From: an uncultured Saprospiraceae bacterium
GTDB lineage: Bacteria; Bacteroidota; Bacteroidia; Chitinophagales; Saprospiraceae
Reading direction: 5' to 3'
DNA length: 64,000 nt
Assembly: GCA_937959275.1 (NCBI GenBank)
Contig: CALGLU010000052.1
Coordinates: 81,695-145,694, forward strand
In this document: positions 8,951 through 17,673 of the stretch, in pieces
How the letters are laid out: each line of letters opens with the position of its first letter
How positions within the stretch are numbered: the first letter of the stretch is position 1
Notes under the pieces: generated by a model
Told to the model about the DNA's origin: nothing
Database searches by the model: none
The model's input: only the letters and a program-made list of their open reading frames with translations
Translations under genes and position numbers: made by a program

Positions 8951-9502
8951 ATGGCTATAGACTTGCGCAAATTATTTAGGACAGATGCAAATTCTGACGA
9001 GAAATTCTTCACCGCTTTGATCAAAGCGATCAAGGGAGCTGCTACCCCAGGCTTTGATTACCTCAAGTTCAAGCAATCAGTCAAGACATTGGAGGGCATG
9101 GATATGGATCAGGAGACGGCGTTTAAATCAGCATATGCGACCGCAAATACAATTGGTTTGACAAAAGCGAAACTTTTGCAGTCCGTAAAGTATTATAAAA
9201 AGGTAGTTGATAAGGAAAAGCAGAAATTTGCAGAAGCCTTACAGAATCAAATGGAGGTCAGAGTATCTAAGAAAAAAGAGGAAGCAAGTAAATTAGAGGA
9301 AACGATGCAGGACTATGAGAGAAAGATTGAGAAGCTAAAACAAGAAATGGCTGCTTACAAACAAAAAATGGCCAACGTTGATGTGGAAATTGAGGAAGCA
9401 AAAGAAAAAATAGAAAAAACAAAACAAGAATTTTTAACGGCTTATGATCATATGACTACTATTTTAGAAGATGACATATCATTAATGACAAGCCATTTAT
9501 AA
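8951..9502 (+). CDS. coiled-coil protein of unknown function, partner of PspA-like protein
   Basis: 183-residue soluble protein with no signal peptide. The first ~80 residues look globular and helical (MAIDLRKLFRTDANSDEKFF onward). From about residue 85 to 170 a strongly charged coiled coil rich in Lys and Glu follows. I do not recognise a named family. It is followed after 9 bases by a membrane protein with PspA-like helices, so the two are probably co-translated and may form a complex. The start codon ATG at 8951 follows a TAGATTTA sequence about 20 bases upstream, which is one base off the TAnnTTTG -7 consensus. Confidence 0.8.
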   Translation: MAIDLRKLFRTDANSDEKFFTALIKAIKGAATPGFDYLKFKQSVKTLEGMDMDQETAFKSAYATANTIGLTKAKLLQSVKYYKKVVDKEKQKFAEALQNQMEVRVSKKKEEASKLEETMQDYERKIEKLKQEMAAYKQKMANVDVEIEEAKEKIEKTKQEFLTAYDHMTTILEDDISLMTSHL

Positions 9503-9511
9503 ACGTAAATT

Positions 9512-10534
9512 ATGACAGACTTTTCAGGTATAGACGGAGGTGGAAAAGGCAAAGGCTTTTGGAAACGACCCGAAGGTGTAACAGGGACAGTATTTCTTGC
9601 AGGCATTTTGGGAGTCGCTGGATTTTTGATTTTCACAAATCTTGCAGCTATTGTTGGATTCGTTGGCTCTATGCTAGGACTTGCAGTGACTCTACTTGTC
9701 CTTGGTGCCATCATCTATATGGTGCTTGATCCTAAGATGAGGTCTCTAGTCGGGTATATGTATAAAAGTGTTATGCGTAAAATCACTAGTATTTTTGTTA
9801 CGATTGATCCTATAGGCATCTTAAAGAGCTATATCGAGGATCTAGAAGACAATCTCAGAAAGATGGGTAAGCAAATCGGCGAACTCAGAGGTCAGAGCCG
9901 TAAGCTGAAAACAATGATTGGGGATAACTCCAAAGAAATAGAGCAAAATTTACTGATTGCGCGGAAAGCAAAAGAACAAGGCAATCAAAAAGCGATGTTA
10001 CTGTCGAGTCGAAAGGCGGCAAGACTCAAAGATACAAATGCGAAATACGCAGCTCTCCACAGCAAGATTGGTGTACTTTATAAAGTGCTGACCAAAATGT
10101 ATTCGAATTCAGAAATACTGTTAGAAGACACGAAAGATCAAGTCAAAGTTAAAGAGCAAGAGCGGAAGGCAATTAGAGCTTCTCATTCTGCCATGAAGTC
10201 CGCGATGAGTATCATCAATGGAGATTCTGATAAGCGAGCTATGTTTGATCAATCTTTAGAAGTGATTGCTGATGATGTTGCTAATAAGGTGGGTGAAATG
10301 GAGCAATTCATGGAAATGTCATCAAACTTCATGTCAAGTGTTGACTTACAAAATGGAGTCTTCGAAGAGCAAGGCATGAAGATGCTTCAGGAATATGAAA
10401 AGAAAAGCACCTTATTATTATTGGGAGGTGCTGAAAAAGAAGATGACATTTTAGACCTCGATATGCCCGAAAAAGACGTTCAATATAGAACAGGCTCTGC
10501 AGAAGGGGGCTCATATGACAATCTTTTTGAGTAA
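9512..10534 (+). CDS. membrane protein with PspA/ESCRT-III-like helical domain
   Basis: 340 residues. A Gly-rich N-terminus is followed by two hydrophobic segments at about residues 26-48 and 50-71. A long helical region follows from about residue 95. It starts with IDPIGILKSYIEDLEDNLRK, strongly reminiscent of the opening helix of PspA/IM30 proteins, and continues with a heptad hairpin, an 'AMLLSSRKAARLKDTNAKY' turn region like the Ala-Arg-rich PspA helix 2/3 junction, and an 'ERKAIRASHSAMKSAM' helix. PspA proteins remodel and protect the inner membrane; here the membrane helices are fused in cis. The assignment rests on pattern similarity and is unconfirmed. The gene lies between the coiled-coil gene (9 bases) and a small lipoprotein gene (12 bases). 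Confidence 0.65.
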   Translation: MTDFSGIDGGGKGKGFWKRPEGVTGTVFLAGILGVAGFLIFTNLAAIVGFVGSMLGLAVTLLVLGAIIYMVLDPKMRSLVGYMYKSVMRKITSIFVTIDPIGILKSYIEDLEDNLRKMGKQIGELRGQSRKLKTMIGDNSKEIEQNLLIARKAKEQGNQKAMLLSSRKAARLKDTNAKYAALHSKIGVLYKVLTKMYSNSEILLEDTKDQVKVKEQERKAIRASHSAMKSAMSIINGDSDKRAMFDQSLEVIADDVANKVGEMEQFMEMSSNFMSSVDLQNGVFEEQGMKMLQEYEKKSTLLLLGGAEKEDDILDLDMPEKDVQYRTGSAEGGSYDNLFE

Positions 10535-10546
10535 AAATGTAAAACA

Positions 10547-11104
10547 ATGAACAAGCTAAAATTCTTATTAATTCTAATGAGCTGTATGCTCGTCCTATCA
10601 TGTGGAGATGATCCAGAAGAAGATATCATTTTAAATTATGATGGTGATAATGTCACAGGACCCGTATTTAATCCAGGAGCCTATGTGACAGCAGCACGAT
10701 TCCCAGCTAACGTAATGGGGATCTATACTGACAATGTACTAACAGCTGTCCAAATCTATATAGTAGAAACGCCATCTAGTGCACGATTGGTGATTTTAAG
10801 CGGTGATGGCAATAGTGGTGCGCCTACTGGAGAAATCACAGGACAGTCTTTAGGTACTCTAACTCAGAATAGCTGGAACACGATACAGCTCAATCAACCG
10901 TATTCAATTGATGGTTCAGAGATATGGATTGGTATAGACTTTAGTGTAAATAGTAGTATCATGGTAACTGGTTGTGATGCCGGACCAGCTAATACAAATG
11001 GTGATTTCTTATTTCAAGATTCCGATAATGTATGGACTACGTTTAGAGAATTGACTACAACAGAAAGCATTAATTGGAACATTAGAGGTGTCCTGTCTTT
11101 CTAA
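10547..11104 (+). CDS. small beta-rich lipoprotein, unknown function
   Basis: 185 residues with a lipoprotein signal MNKLKFLLILMSCMLVLSCGD (Cys19). The mature part is Ser/Thr/Asn-rich and beta-stranded. Patterns such as AARFPANVMGIYTDNVLTAVQIYI, NTIQLNQPYSIDGSEIWIGIDF and ESINWNIRGVL resemble the jelly-roll carbohydrate-binding or 'cleaved adhesin' style domains found in Bacteroidetes secreted proteins. It follows the PspA-like gene by 12 bases, so it is probably part of the same transcript. No enzymatic motif is visible. Confidence 0.75.
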   Translation: MNKLKFLLILMSCMLVLSCGDDPEEDIILNYDGDNVTGPVFNPGAYVTAARFPANVMGIYTDNVLTAVQIYIVETPSSARLVILSGDGNSGAPTGEITGQSLGTLTQNSWNTIQLNQPYSIDGSEIWIGIDFSVNSSIMVTGCDAGPANTNGDFLFQDSDNVWTTFRELTTTESINWNIRGVLSF

Positions 11105-11224
11105 TTAATGTGGGAAACTATTAAATAGTTGGTCTTTAATCGACTGCCTTCGCATATATAAACAGATTAATCTGTACTTTTAAGCGTCAGTACGTTCTTT
11201 CTTGTTGCAATAGCCTCGAGTTAA

Positions 11225-12208
11225 TTGAATTTCTGTTTTATGTTCAAAAGCATTGATGCTTTACATCACTATATTACCCAATTAGTTACTCTTTCTGAGC
11301 AAGACAAGAAGGTAATGGTGCAACATATCTCGGCAATTCATTCAGAATTAGAAGATATAAATTCAAATTATAAATCCTCCGAGAAAGAAAGGGACTTAGC
11401 GACGAAGTATTTGAATAAAACGATTATTGACTTAGAGCGCAACCATAAACAACTCAGTGAGGCCAATACATTTCTAGCCCATCAGAATGTTATTATTGAT
11501 AACAACTTACAAAAACTAATATCTGCATATGAGGAGTTAGAACAATTCACATACATCGCCTCACATGATCTCAAAAGTCCTCTAAGGACAATCTCTTCCT
11601 ACGCTCAACTATTACAGGCCAGATACACAGATAAACTAGATGCAAAAGCACACGAATACTTAGACATCATCATTCAAAGTATGCATAACATGACAGATGT
11701 CATTGATGACTCTCTTGCATATAGTAGAATCGGTAGAGAAGGTTTAAAGCGTACTAAACCAATAAAAATAAAAGATGTCATTGAAATCGTAAACAAAAAC
11801 CTAGAGACTGAAATAAAGGAAAGTCACGCACAAATTATCTATGAAGAACTGCCCACCATCGTAGGTAAAAAGACAAATTTCATACAACTCTTTCAAAATT
11901 TAATTGCTAACTCCATAAAATATAGATCGCAAGAAAAGCCAATCGTTACGATTACCAGCAGAGTTGAAGATGATGACTCGTGGTGCATCTTAGTCACAGA
12001 CAATGGGCGCGGTATCGAAAAAATCTATCACGATTCTATTTTCCAACCTTTCAAACGAATTGATGGTGGCAACGTTTCAGGTGCTGGAATCGGTCTTGCC
12101 ATTTGCAAAAAGATATGTACCATGTACAGTGGCAAAATAAGTATAGATTCTGAGGTAGATCAAGGAACAACTTTTACTATCTTACTGAAAGATTTAATCC
12201 AATCATAA
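11225..12208 (+). CDS. soluble sensor histidine kinase
   Basis: 327-residue kinase without membrane helices. Residues about 20-105 are a helical coiled region with no recognisable PAS or GAF domain. The phospho-acceptor H-box FTYIASHDLKSPLRT places His114. The catalytic ATPase domain has N-box FQNLIANSIKYR, G1 DNGRGIE, F-box-like FQPFKRI and G2 GAGIGLAICKKI, all apparently intact. No response regulator or receiver domain is encoded next to it, so it is an orphan kinase. An alternative ATG is five codons in (11240). A DinB-type gene follows 10 bases later. Confidence 0.9.
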   Translation: MNFCFMFKSIDALHHYITQLVTLSEQDKKVMVQHISAIHSELEDINSNYKSSEKERDLATKYLNKTIIDLERNHKQLSEANTFLAHQNVIIDNNLQKLISAYEELEQFTYIASHDLKSPLRTISSYAQLLQARYTDKLDAKAHEYLDIIIQSMHNMTDVIDDSLAYSRIGREGLKRTKPIKIKDVIEIVNKNLETEIKESHAQIIYEELPTIVGKKTNFIQLFQNLIANSIKYRSQEKPIVTITSRVEDDDSWCILVTDNGRGIEKIYHDSIFQPFKRIDGGNVSGAGIGLAICKKICTMYSGKISIDSEVDQGTTFTILLKDLIQS

Positions 12209-12218
12209 ACTATAAATC

Positions 12219-12746
12219 ATGAGCGAAGCTATAGATGCATTAAGATACCCAATAGGTAAATTTACTAGGCCCGAAGTACTTAATATGGAAGCGTATCAAG
12301 CATGGATTCACGACATAGAATCTTTGCCCGGGCAACTCAAATATATTTGCAATGATCTGACAGACGAACAATTACAAAAGACTTATCGACAAGACAGCTG
12401 GACTGTAGCTGAAGTTGTCCATCACATTGCTGATAGTCATATGAATAGTTTGGTAAGATACAAGTGGACATTAACGGAAGACACACCGATCATAAAAGCA
12501 TATGATCAAGGTGCGTGGTCTACCCTACCTGATTACAAGGCTTCTGTAGATGTGTCATTAACATTAATAGAAGCATTGCACAGACGATGGGTCATCTTGC
12601 TAAAATCCTTAACTGAGGAAGATTTTGATAAAGCCTACATCCATCCAGAAACAAAAAAACAAGTGACTCTAGGTATTAATACTTCGCTCTATGCCTGGCA
12701 TGGCAAACACCACGTCAAGCACATAGAAATCGCATTGGAAAGTTAA
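12219..12746 (+). CDS. YfiT-type DinB protein (putative thiol S-transferase / metal-dependent hydrolase)
   Basis: 175-residue four-helix-bundle protein of the DinB/YfiT superfamily. It opens with the subfamily signature LRYPIGKF, and carries the helix 'TVAEVVHHIADSHMNSLVR' and the late 'YAWHGKHHVKHIEIAL' helix. These provide the three-His metal site expected in the family. Characterised YfiT-like proteins (BstA) transfer bacillithiol to electrophiles and are usually Zn-dependent. Whether this organism makes bacillithiol cannot be judged from the window. It lies 10 bases after the histidine kinase and is probably co-transcribed. Confidence 0.85.
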   Translation: MSEAIDALRYPIGKFTRPEVLNMEAYQAWIHDIESLPGQLKYICNDLTDEQLQKTYRQDSWTVAEVVHHIADSHMNSLVRYKWTLTEDTPIIKAYDQGAWSTLPDYKASVDVSLTLIEALHRRWVILLKSLTEEDFDKAYIHPETKKQVTLGINTSLYAWHGKHHVKHIEIALES

Positions 12747-12871
12747 GAAGCGGTATAACTCAGACGATCAAAATTCTCTGCCTTTATTCCAAAGGCGGAC
12801 ATGAAGTGCTTCACCAATCTATAGGAAGTTCTATTCGTTTTATATACTAGAATGGAATTTTTAATTATCAA

Positions 12872-13087
12872 TCAGACTAATGTATCAGAAGCTTCTGGTG
12901 AACGTTTATTTTTTTCAATAAAATAATATGCAGCTGCACCAAGCAAATTAAAGAACAACGCGACAATCGTCCATAAAATTTTCCCTCCAGTTGATAGACT
13001 CCGATTGACAGCCCACACTTCATAAATTACCCAAATGGCACAGATAAGTTGTACACTACCCATGATACCCATAGTTGTCATATCCAT
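12872..13087 (-). CDS. small PLDc_N-type membrane protein
   Basis: 71-residue protein with two hydrophobic segments: SVQLICAIWVIYEVWAVN and ILWTIVALFFNLLGAAAYYFIE. The pattern 'K-ILWTIVALFFNLLGAAAYYFI' matches the short phospholipase-D N-terminal (PLDc_N) membrane domain, which also occurs as stand-alone small proteins. There is no HKD catalytic motif, so this is not a phospholipase. It is transcribed alone. Role unknown; possibly a membrane-associated accessory. Confidence 0.75.
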   Translation of the reverse strand: MDMTTMGIMGSVQLICAIWVIYEVWAVNRSLSTGGKILWTIVALFFNLLGAAAYYFIEKNKRSPEASDTLV

Positions 13088-13277
13088 ATTTTACTATTTT
13101 AGATTAAGTTAATGATGTCATTTAATATAAACACTATTTACTTAACAAAAGAAAGAGATAGATTAGTTTCCGTTACTTATCGACTAAACCATACACCCGT
13201 CTTAGAGTCTTGACCATTCTGCGCAAGTCAACAGGATTGCAAGAGCCTTCAGATTTGACGATTCCTAAGTTAGCTTT

Positions 13278-14708
13278 CTAATCGTCATCGAATAAAATTT
13301 CCCAAATAATTGGCGGTGTTGAATATTGTACATGAATTGGCGTTACATCAGTCGTACCTGATATATATAATCTGCTCTGATCCGAACTGACAGATATCCC
13401 ATTTGGTCGATTGAGATTAGCTTTCTTAATATCGCCTCTGGCAAATCCTCTTTGACCAGAACCTGCCCAATTCTCAATCTCGCCATTCTCCACATTTATT
13501 TTATAAATAATGTCTGTACTCATTCCGGCAACATACACATGTCCATTTAAAAACTCCAGATATCCCACCCACATAAAATAATCTAAAATATAGTCTGAAG
13601 GTATATAGGTGGGAATTTGAGCTAATAGTTTTTCAGATTTATCAGGTCCAATCCGTGTAATATATCCCTCCTCAACATTATGACTGATATATAGATTCCC
13701 GTCAGCATCTCCAGTTATACCTTTCGGATTTCGACGCCTAATCGTAGCATAACTTTCCATTTGGCCAGAAGAATCTATTTTTAGAATTGTGGAGCTTCCT
13801 CTGCCAACGATAAATACTTCATCAGCATCGTTTATATAAATTCCATCAGGTTGTCGTATGCTCGATTGTAAAGTATTGATCACCTTAATCTCCCCATCTG
13901 GATCTATTTTTAACACTTCGTTTTTAGATATGACAGATTGAAATAAATTTCCATTTGAATCAAAAGCGTTACCACCAAGAAGGCCTGAATATTCAAGGAG
14001 TAACGAATTTCCGCCTGTACGCCCCATCCTTTGAATTGGAGAAGGAGCTTGCAAAGTACTTATCGACAGTTCATCCTGTATATTATAAGCTCCCATAATC
14101 AAATCTTGCTGAAACACAGTAAGGCTACCAGCAGCAACATTTTCGGTATCTCCAAATGATTGAGTAAACGTGCTAATTAAAGTATTATCTGACAGACTAA
14201 ACGGCTGATCAGAAATAAAAAGAGAATTTGATACAAGTTCTTCATCAATAGAAACCGTTAGAATTCCAGTCGAATATATCTCATCAGCACGAATGATATC
14301 TCCATCCACGTCTTTAAAGGAAGCTGGCAATACTGTCCCCATAATCTTGATGACATCGATTGGAACAAATGCGTGAAATCTATCAACCCTTAGTTGTTCG
14401 GCATCATCAATTGTAAAGTTTGATCTATCCTTTTCCTTAAGCATAAAAAATCGATACTCAGAAACATGTTCAGCATCTCGCTTAGAATCTAAATTGACCT
14501 CAATGTCACTAGCATTCCCAGTATTGCCATTATCAACAACACAAATTTGATCAAATGAAGATATCGGAGGACCAAGCTCAATCTTACCACAGGTCACACA
14601 GCTCAATAGCAAACAAAAAACAAAGGCTACTTTACTAGACACCAATCCATTACTCACTGTACAATAAACTATCTTCCTGTGATTAGCCATGTTCATTTTG
14701 ATTTCCAT
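13278..14708 (-). CDS. NHL/SMP-30-like beta-propeller lipoprotein
   Basis: 476-residue secreted protein. A hydrophobic signal lies at about residues 26-40 and ends LLSCVTCGK, so it may be lipidated; Met1, Met5 and Met7 are alternative starts. The first ~200 mature residues form an unassigned beta domain. The C-terminal half (about 225-476) has propeller repeats of the form 'AFDSNGNLFQSVISKNEVLKIDPDG', 'DADEVFIVGRGSSTILKID', 'GDADGNLYISHNVEEGYITRI' and 'NRPNGISVSSDQSRLYISGT', typical of NHL or gluconolactonase-like propellers. No catalytic metal ligands are obvious. The stop is a TAG after FDDD. The same frame stays open for another 34 codons beyond it (see findings). Confidence 0.8.
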   Translation of the reverse strand: MEIKMNMANHRKIVYCTVSNGLVSSKVAFVFCLLLSCVTCGKIELGPPISSFDQICVVDNGNTGNASDIEVNLDSKRDAEHVSEYRFFMLKEKDRSNFTIDDAEQLRVDRFHAFVPIDVIKIMGTVLPASFKDVDGDIIRADEIYSTGILTVSIDEELVSNSLFISDQPFSLSDNTLISTFTQSFGDTENVAAGSLTVFQQDLIMGAYNIQDELSISTLQAPSPIQRMGRTGGNSLLLEYSGLLGGNAFDSNGNLFQSVISKNEVLKIDPDGEIKVINTLQSSIRQPDGIYINDADEVFIVGRGSSTILKIDSSGQMESYATIRRRNPKGITGDADGNLYISHNVEEGYITRIGPDKSEKLLAQIPTYIPSDYILDYFMWVGYLEFLNGHVYVAGMSTDIIYKINVENGEIENWAGSGQRGFARGDIKKANLNRPNGISVSSDQSRLYISGTTDVTPIHVQYSTPPIIWEILFDDD

Positions 14709-14758
14709 AATTAAAAATACTTACATTGCCAATCATTCAATAAGCTCTTAAATCATTC

Positions 14759-15817
14759 ATGAAACGACTGAACTCAAGTCTTACAATTCTATGTCTATTG
14801 TTCCTGTTTCAACAATGCAAATCGCCCTCTGCTGAAGCCCCCAAAGTGAAGTCAATTGATAGCGTACTTAATGTTAACGATTCTGATATCAAAATCGCTG
14901 TTGGATCTTGTAACAGACATGATCTCCCTCAACCATTGTGGGACGACATCCTAGCTCAGAAGCCAACTGCGTGGATATGGTTGGGAGACATTATATATGG
15001 TGATAGCAAGAACATGGATGTCATTCGTAAAAAATATGAAGCGCAATCCTCGATTACTGACTATGCTAAACTAGTCGAGTCCACTTCTATTTATGGCATT
15101 TGGGATGATCATGATTATGGTAAAAATAATGCGGGTAAAGAATTTGAAAAAAAAGCAGAGACTAGAGACCTATTATTTGACTTTTTAAGTGTCCCTCCTG
15201 ACAACAGCTCTTGGTCAAGAGAAGGAGCTTATCAATCTTATACAATAGAAAATGCTGGTATCAAGATCAAATTAATATTACTCGATTGTAGATACTTTAG
15301 AGATGAAGCCAAAATCGTAAATGGAAAATATGAGAAATTAGAAGGCTACGATATTTTAGGAGAAAACCAGTGGAGCTGGCTTGAGCAAGAGTTATCATTG
15401 AATGATGCAGACATTCACTTAATCGCCAATGGTATCCAAGTCATACCCGAAGATCATAAATATGAAAAGTGGGCCAACTTTCCGACTTCAAGAAAACGGT
15501 TATTTGACTTACTTAGCCAACATTTACCAGACACTCCTATTCTCCTAAGTGGAGATCGACACATTTCAGAAGTCTCAGCAATCAATCTTGCGGGTTATAC
15601 CGAGCCCTTATACGAAATCACATCTTCAGGATTAACTCATCCATATGCCAGATTCCCAGGTGAAGACAATCAACACAGAATTGGCGAAGTGATCCACGTA
15701 AAGAATTACGGCTTATTTAATATAAAAAAAACAAAGGCAAATACACTCTCCATTATCTACCAAGTTTTTGGAGACAACAATACATTACTTCAAGAATTAC
15801 AGTTATTTAATCATTAA
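14759..15817 (+). CDS. PhoD-like metallophosphatase lipoprotein
   Basis: 352 residues, signal ending LLFLFQQCKS (lipoprotein Cys about residue 20). The protein carries the PhoD-like calcineurin-type metallophosphatase core: IAVGSCNRHDLP, WIWLGDIIYGD (Asp metal ligand), YGIWDDHDYGKNNAG (DDHDYG signature), LLDCRYFRD, ANGIQVIP and LSGDRHISEVS (His ligands). It should hydrolyse phosphate esters outside the cytoplasm, perhaps phosphodiesters. It is shorter than classical PhoD and lacks the N-terminal PhoD domain, as in eukaryote-like PhoD homologues. The next gene starts 10 bases later. Confidence 0.88.
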   Translation: MKRLNSSLTILCLLFLFQQCKSPSAEAPKVKSIDSVLNVNDSDIKIAVGSCNRHDLPQPLWDDILAQKPTAWIWLGDIIYGDSKNMDVIRKKYEAQSSITDYAKLVESTSIYGIWDDHDYGKNNAGKEFEKKAETRDLLFDFLSVPPDNSSWSREGAYQSYTIENAGIKIKLILLDCRYFRDEAKIVNGKYEKLEGYDILGENQWSWLEQELSLNDADIHLIANGIQVIPEDHKYEKWANFPTSRKRLFDLLSQHLPDTPILLSGDRHISEVSAINLAGYTEPLYEITSSGLTHPYARFPGEDNQHRIGEVIHVKNYGLFNIKKTKANTLSIIYQVFGDNNTLLQELQLFNH

Positions 15818-15827
15818 ACTATAAAGT

Positions 15828-16793
15828 ATGAGATGGGGATTAATTGCTTATGGTCGGATAGCTAAAAAATTTAAAGCTTCTATTGATACAATTAAAGAAG
15901 CAAGCGTTAGTGCTATTGCTTCCCGATCAAACTACTCAGAACTCAAGACTCAATTTGACTCGATCTCTATTTATCAAAATTATGACGAGCTTTATGCTGA
16001 CCCAAATGTAGACATCGTCTATATCAGTACGACACATAACTACCATAAAGAAAATGTCATCAAAGCACTCAAAGCAGGCAAGCATGTCTTATGCGAAAAA
16101 CCTCTAGGTATTCATCCAGATGAAGTAAAAGAAATGCTTGCCTGTGCTAATCAACAACAACTCTTCCTAATGGAGGCCATATGGACTCGTTTTTTACCGG
16201 CCTACACCTACATGAAGGCGTGTATCGCTAACAACAAACTAGGAGCAATAAAACTCATTAAAGGAGATTTCTCATTTGACGGAAGAGATTCTGATTCTAA
16301 TACTCGAGTCAAAAATCCAGCGCTCGCAGCAGGTGCTATATGGGATGTTGGTATTTACCCGATCTCTATGGCAGTTGATATTTATGATTGCCAACCAACG
16401 CAAGTCATCGCTTCTGGTTTTTTAGATCAAAACAAGGTAGATGTCCGATCAAGCTTAATACTTAACTTTGGACAAAGTAGACAAGCTCTCATCCATTCTG
16501 GTATAGACTTATCGACTATTCATAGCGGAGAAATTATTGGGGAATCACAATGGATTCATATGCCAGAGTTTTGGCATGGTGATACTGTTCGCATTGGAGA
16601 TTGGCAAAACAATCAGCAGTATATATTCCCAGTTGATCTCCCAACAAGTTTTTCCTATGAGATTAAAGCATGTTATGAAGCAATCAATCAAGGTTTAATC
16701 CAACATCCCAAAATGTCTCACGAGCACAGTTTGATTATATCAGAGATTATGGAAGACGCTTTACAGCAGTTAAGGACTGCCCATAAAACATAA
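15828..16793 (+). CDS. Gfo/Idh/MocA family oxidoreductase
   Basis: 321-residue NAD(P)-dependent dehydrogenase. The N-terminal Rossmann fold begins RWGLIAYGRIAKKF, with YISTTHNYHKENVIKALKAGKHVLCEKPLG around residues 65-95. The EKP motif holds the conserved catalytic Lys. The C-terminal part matches the GFO/IDH/MocA alpha/beta domain, with 'GAIWDVGIYPISMAVDIY' typical of the dihydrodiol dehydrogenase/xylose dehydrogenase branch. Substrate is unknown, probably a sugar or cyclitol. It follows the PhoD-like gene by 10 bases. Confidence 0.88.
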   Translation: MRWGLIAYGRIAKKFKASIDTIKEASVSAIASRSNYSELKTQFDSISIYQNYDELYADPNVDIVYISTTHNYHKENVIKALKAGKHVLCEKPLGIHPDEVKEMLACANQQQLFLMEAIWTRFLPAYTYMKACIANNKLGAIKLIKGDFSFDGRDSDSNTRVKNPALAAGAIWDVGIYPISMAVDIYDCQPTQVIASGFLDQNKVDVRSSLILNFGQSRQALIHSGIDLSTIHSGEIIGESQWIHMPEFWHGDTVRIGDWQNNQQYIFPVDLPTSFSYEIKACYEAINQGLIQHPKMSHEHSLIISEIMEDALQQLRTAHKT

Positions 16794-16823
16794 TGCGAAA
16801 TCGTTTGTGACAACGCCTAAACA

Positions 16824-16945
16824 CTTTGGCTGAACAGGGTTTTTAGGATTAACAGGATAGACATGATTGTGATGTTGTTGGTCTTCCCACCAAGGGGGCA
16901 CTTTGTCTGAACAGGATTTTTAGGATAGACAGGATAGACATGATT
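16824..16945. repeat. two direct copies of a 45-bp 'gaacaggattttnagga' repeat
   Basis: The gap 16794-17076 has no gene. CTTTGGCTGAACAGGGTTTTTAGGATTAACAGGATAGACATGATT-like copies span 16824-16868 and 16901-16945, with only a few differences, separated by 32 bases. Internally each copy repeats the word ACAGGAT/TAGGAT/CAGGATAGACA. The same family occurs as an inverted pair at 6394-6511, so it is a dispersed intergenic element. It lies between a plus-strand gene end and a minus-strand gene end. Confidence 0.7.
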
Positions 16946-17076
16946 ATGCCATTGTTGATTTCCTGACCTGCGACATCTACAGCTAAATTATATCAATCAA
17001 TTAGAGATGCTTGTTGGTGACAAGACCGATAACACTTAATTTATTCTATTGGGATCGGAATCCTATGGGAGTGCAT

Positions 17077-17628
17077 CTAATAAATCTCGACAACCATCTC
17101 AATCTCAACTGCAATATTCCGAGGCAAGGACCCCATACCGACAGCTGCCCGAGCATGCTTTCCCTTATCGCCAAACACCTCCACCATCAAATCTGAATAG
17201 CCATTAATGACCTCCGGATGATTTGTAAATTCTTCTTTCGCATTAACCATACCTAAGACTTTGACAATTCGCTTGACTCGATTCAGATCACCCAAATGAT
17301 CTTTTAAAACAGAAAGTTGAATAATGCCTGCTAATCGCGCCGCATCATAGCCTTCTTTTTCGGTTAAGTCACGACCAACTTTTCCTGTAATATAACCTCC
17401 TTGTGGTCGATTAGGCCCTTTGCCTGCTAGAAAAAGGAGCTTGCCAGTTTGTACGATATTCACATAGTTAGCCACTGGCGGACTTGGCGTTGACAATTCA
17501 ATACCCAAATCATTCAATCTCGTCGAATAGTCAATAGTGGGAATATCTGGAGTAGCCAGTTTAGATGTTGTTGAACAAGAAATCAAGGTGCAAAAACAAA
17601 AGATAAAATATACGAATGAATACTTCAT
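17077..17628 (-). CDS. RidA family protein with lipoprotein signal
   Basis: 183 residues. RidA/YjgF/UK114 proteins hydrolyse reactive enamine/imine intermediates; the domain (about residues 50-183) is the YjgF-like type with GKLLFLAGKGPNRPQGG and RAAVGMGSLPRNIAVEIEMVVEI at the end. The conserved Arg of active RidA proteins lies in a RAAVG context, which is compatible with activity. The N-terminus MKYSFVYFIFCFCTLISCSTTSK is a clear lipoprotein signal (Cys18), so the protein is exported, unlike the usual cytosolic RidA of about 130 residues. It is divergent from the serine hydrolase gene, with 45 bases between the two starts. Confidence 0.85.
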   Translation of the reverse strand: MKYSFVYFIFCFCTLISCSTTSKLATPDIPTIDYSTRLNDLGIELSTPSPPVANYVNIVQTGKLLFLAGKGPNRPQGGYITGKVGRDLTEKEGYDAARLAGIIQLSVLKDHLGDLNRVKRIVKVLGMVNAKEEFTNHPEVINGYSDLMVEVFGDKGKHARAAVGMGSLPRNIAVEIEMVVEIY

Positions 17629-17673
17629 AACAGTAGATAAATTCTATTTTAGAACAAATTAAAATATTATCAC

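Noticed and set aside
17011..17196. 61-codon plus-strand open frame opposite the lipoprotein RidA gene
   Set aside because: It overlaps a well-supported gene on the other strand and has no recognisable motif.
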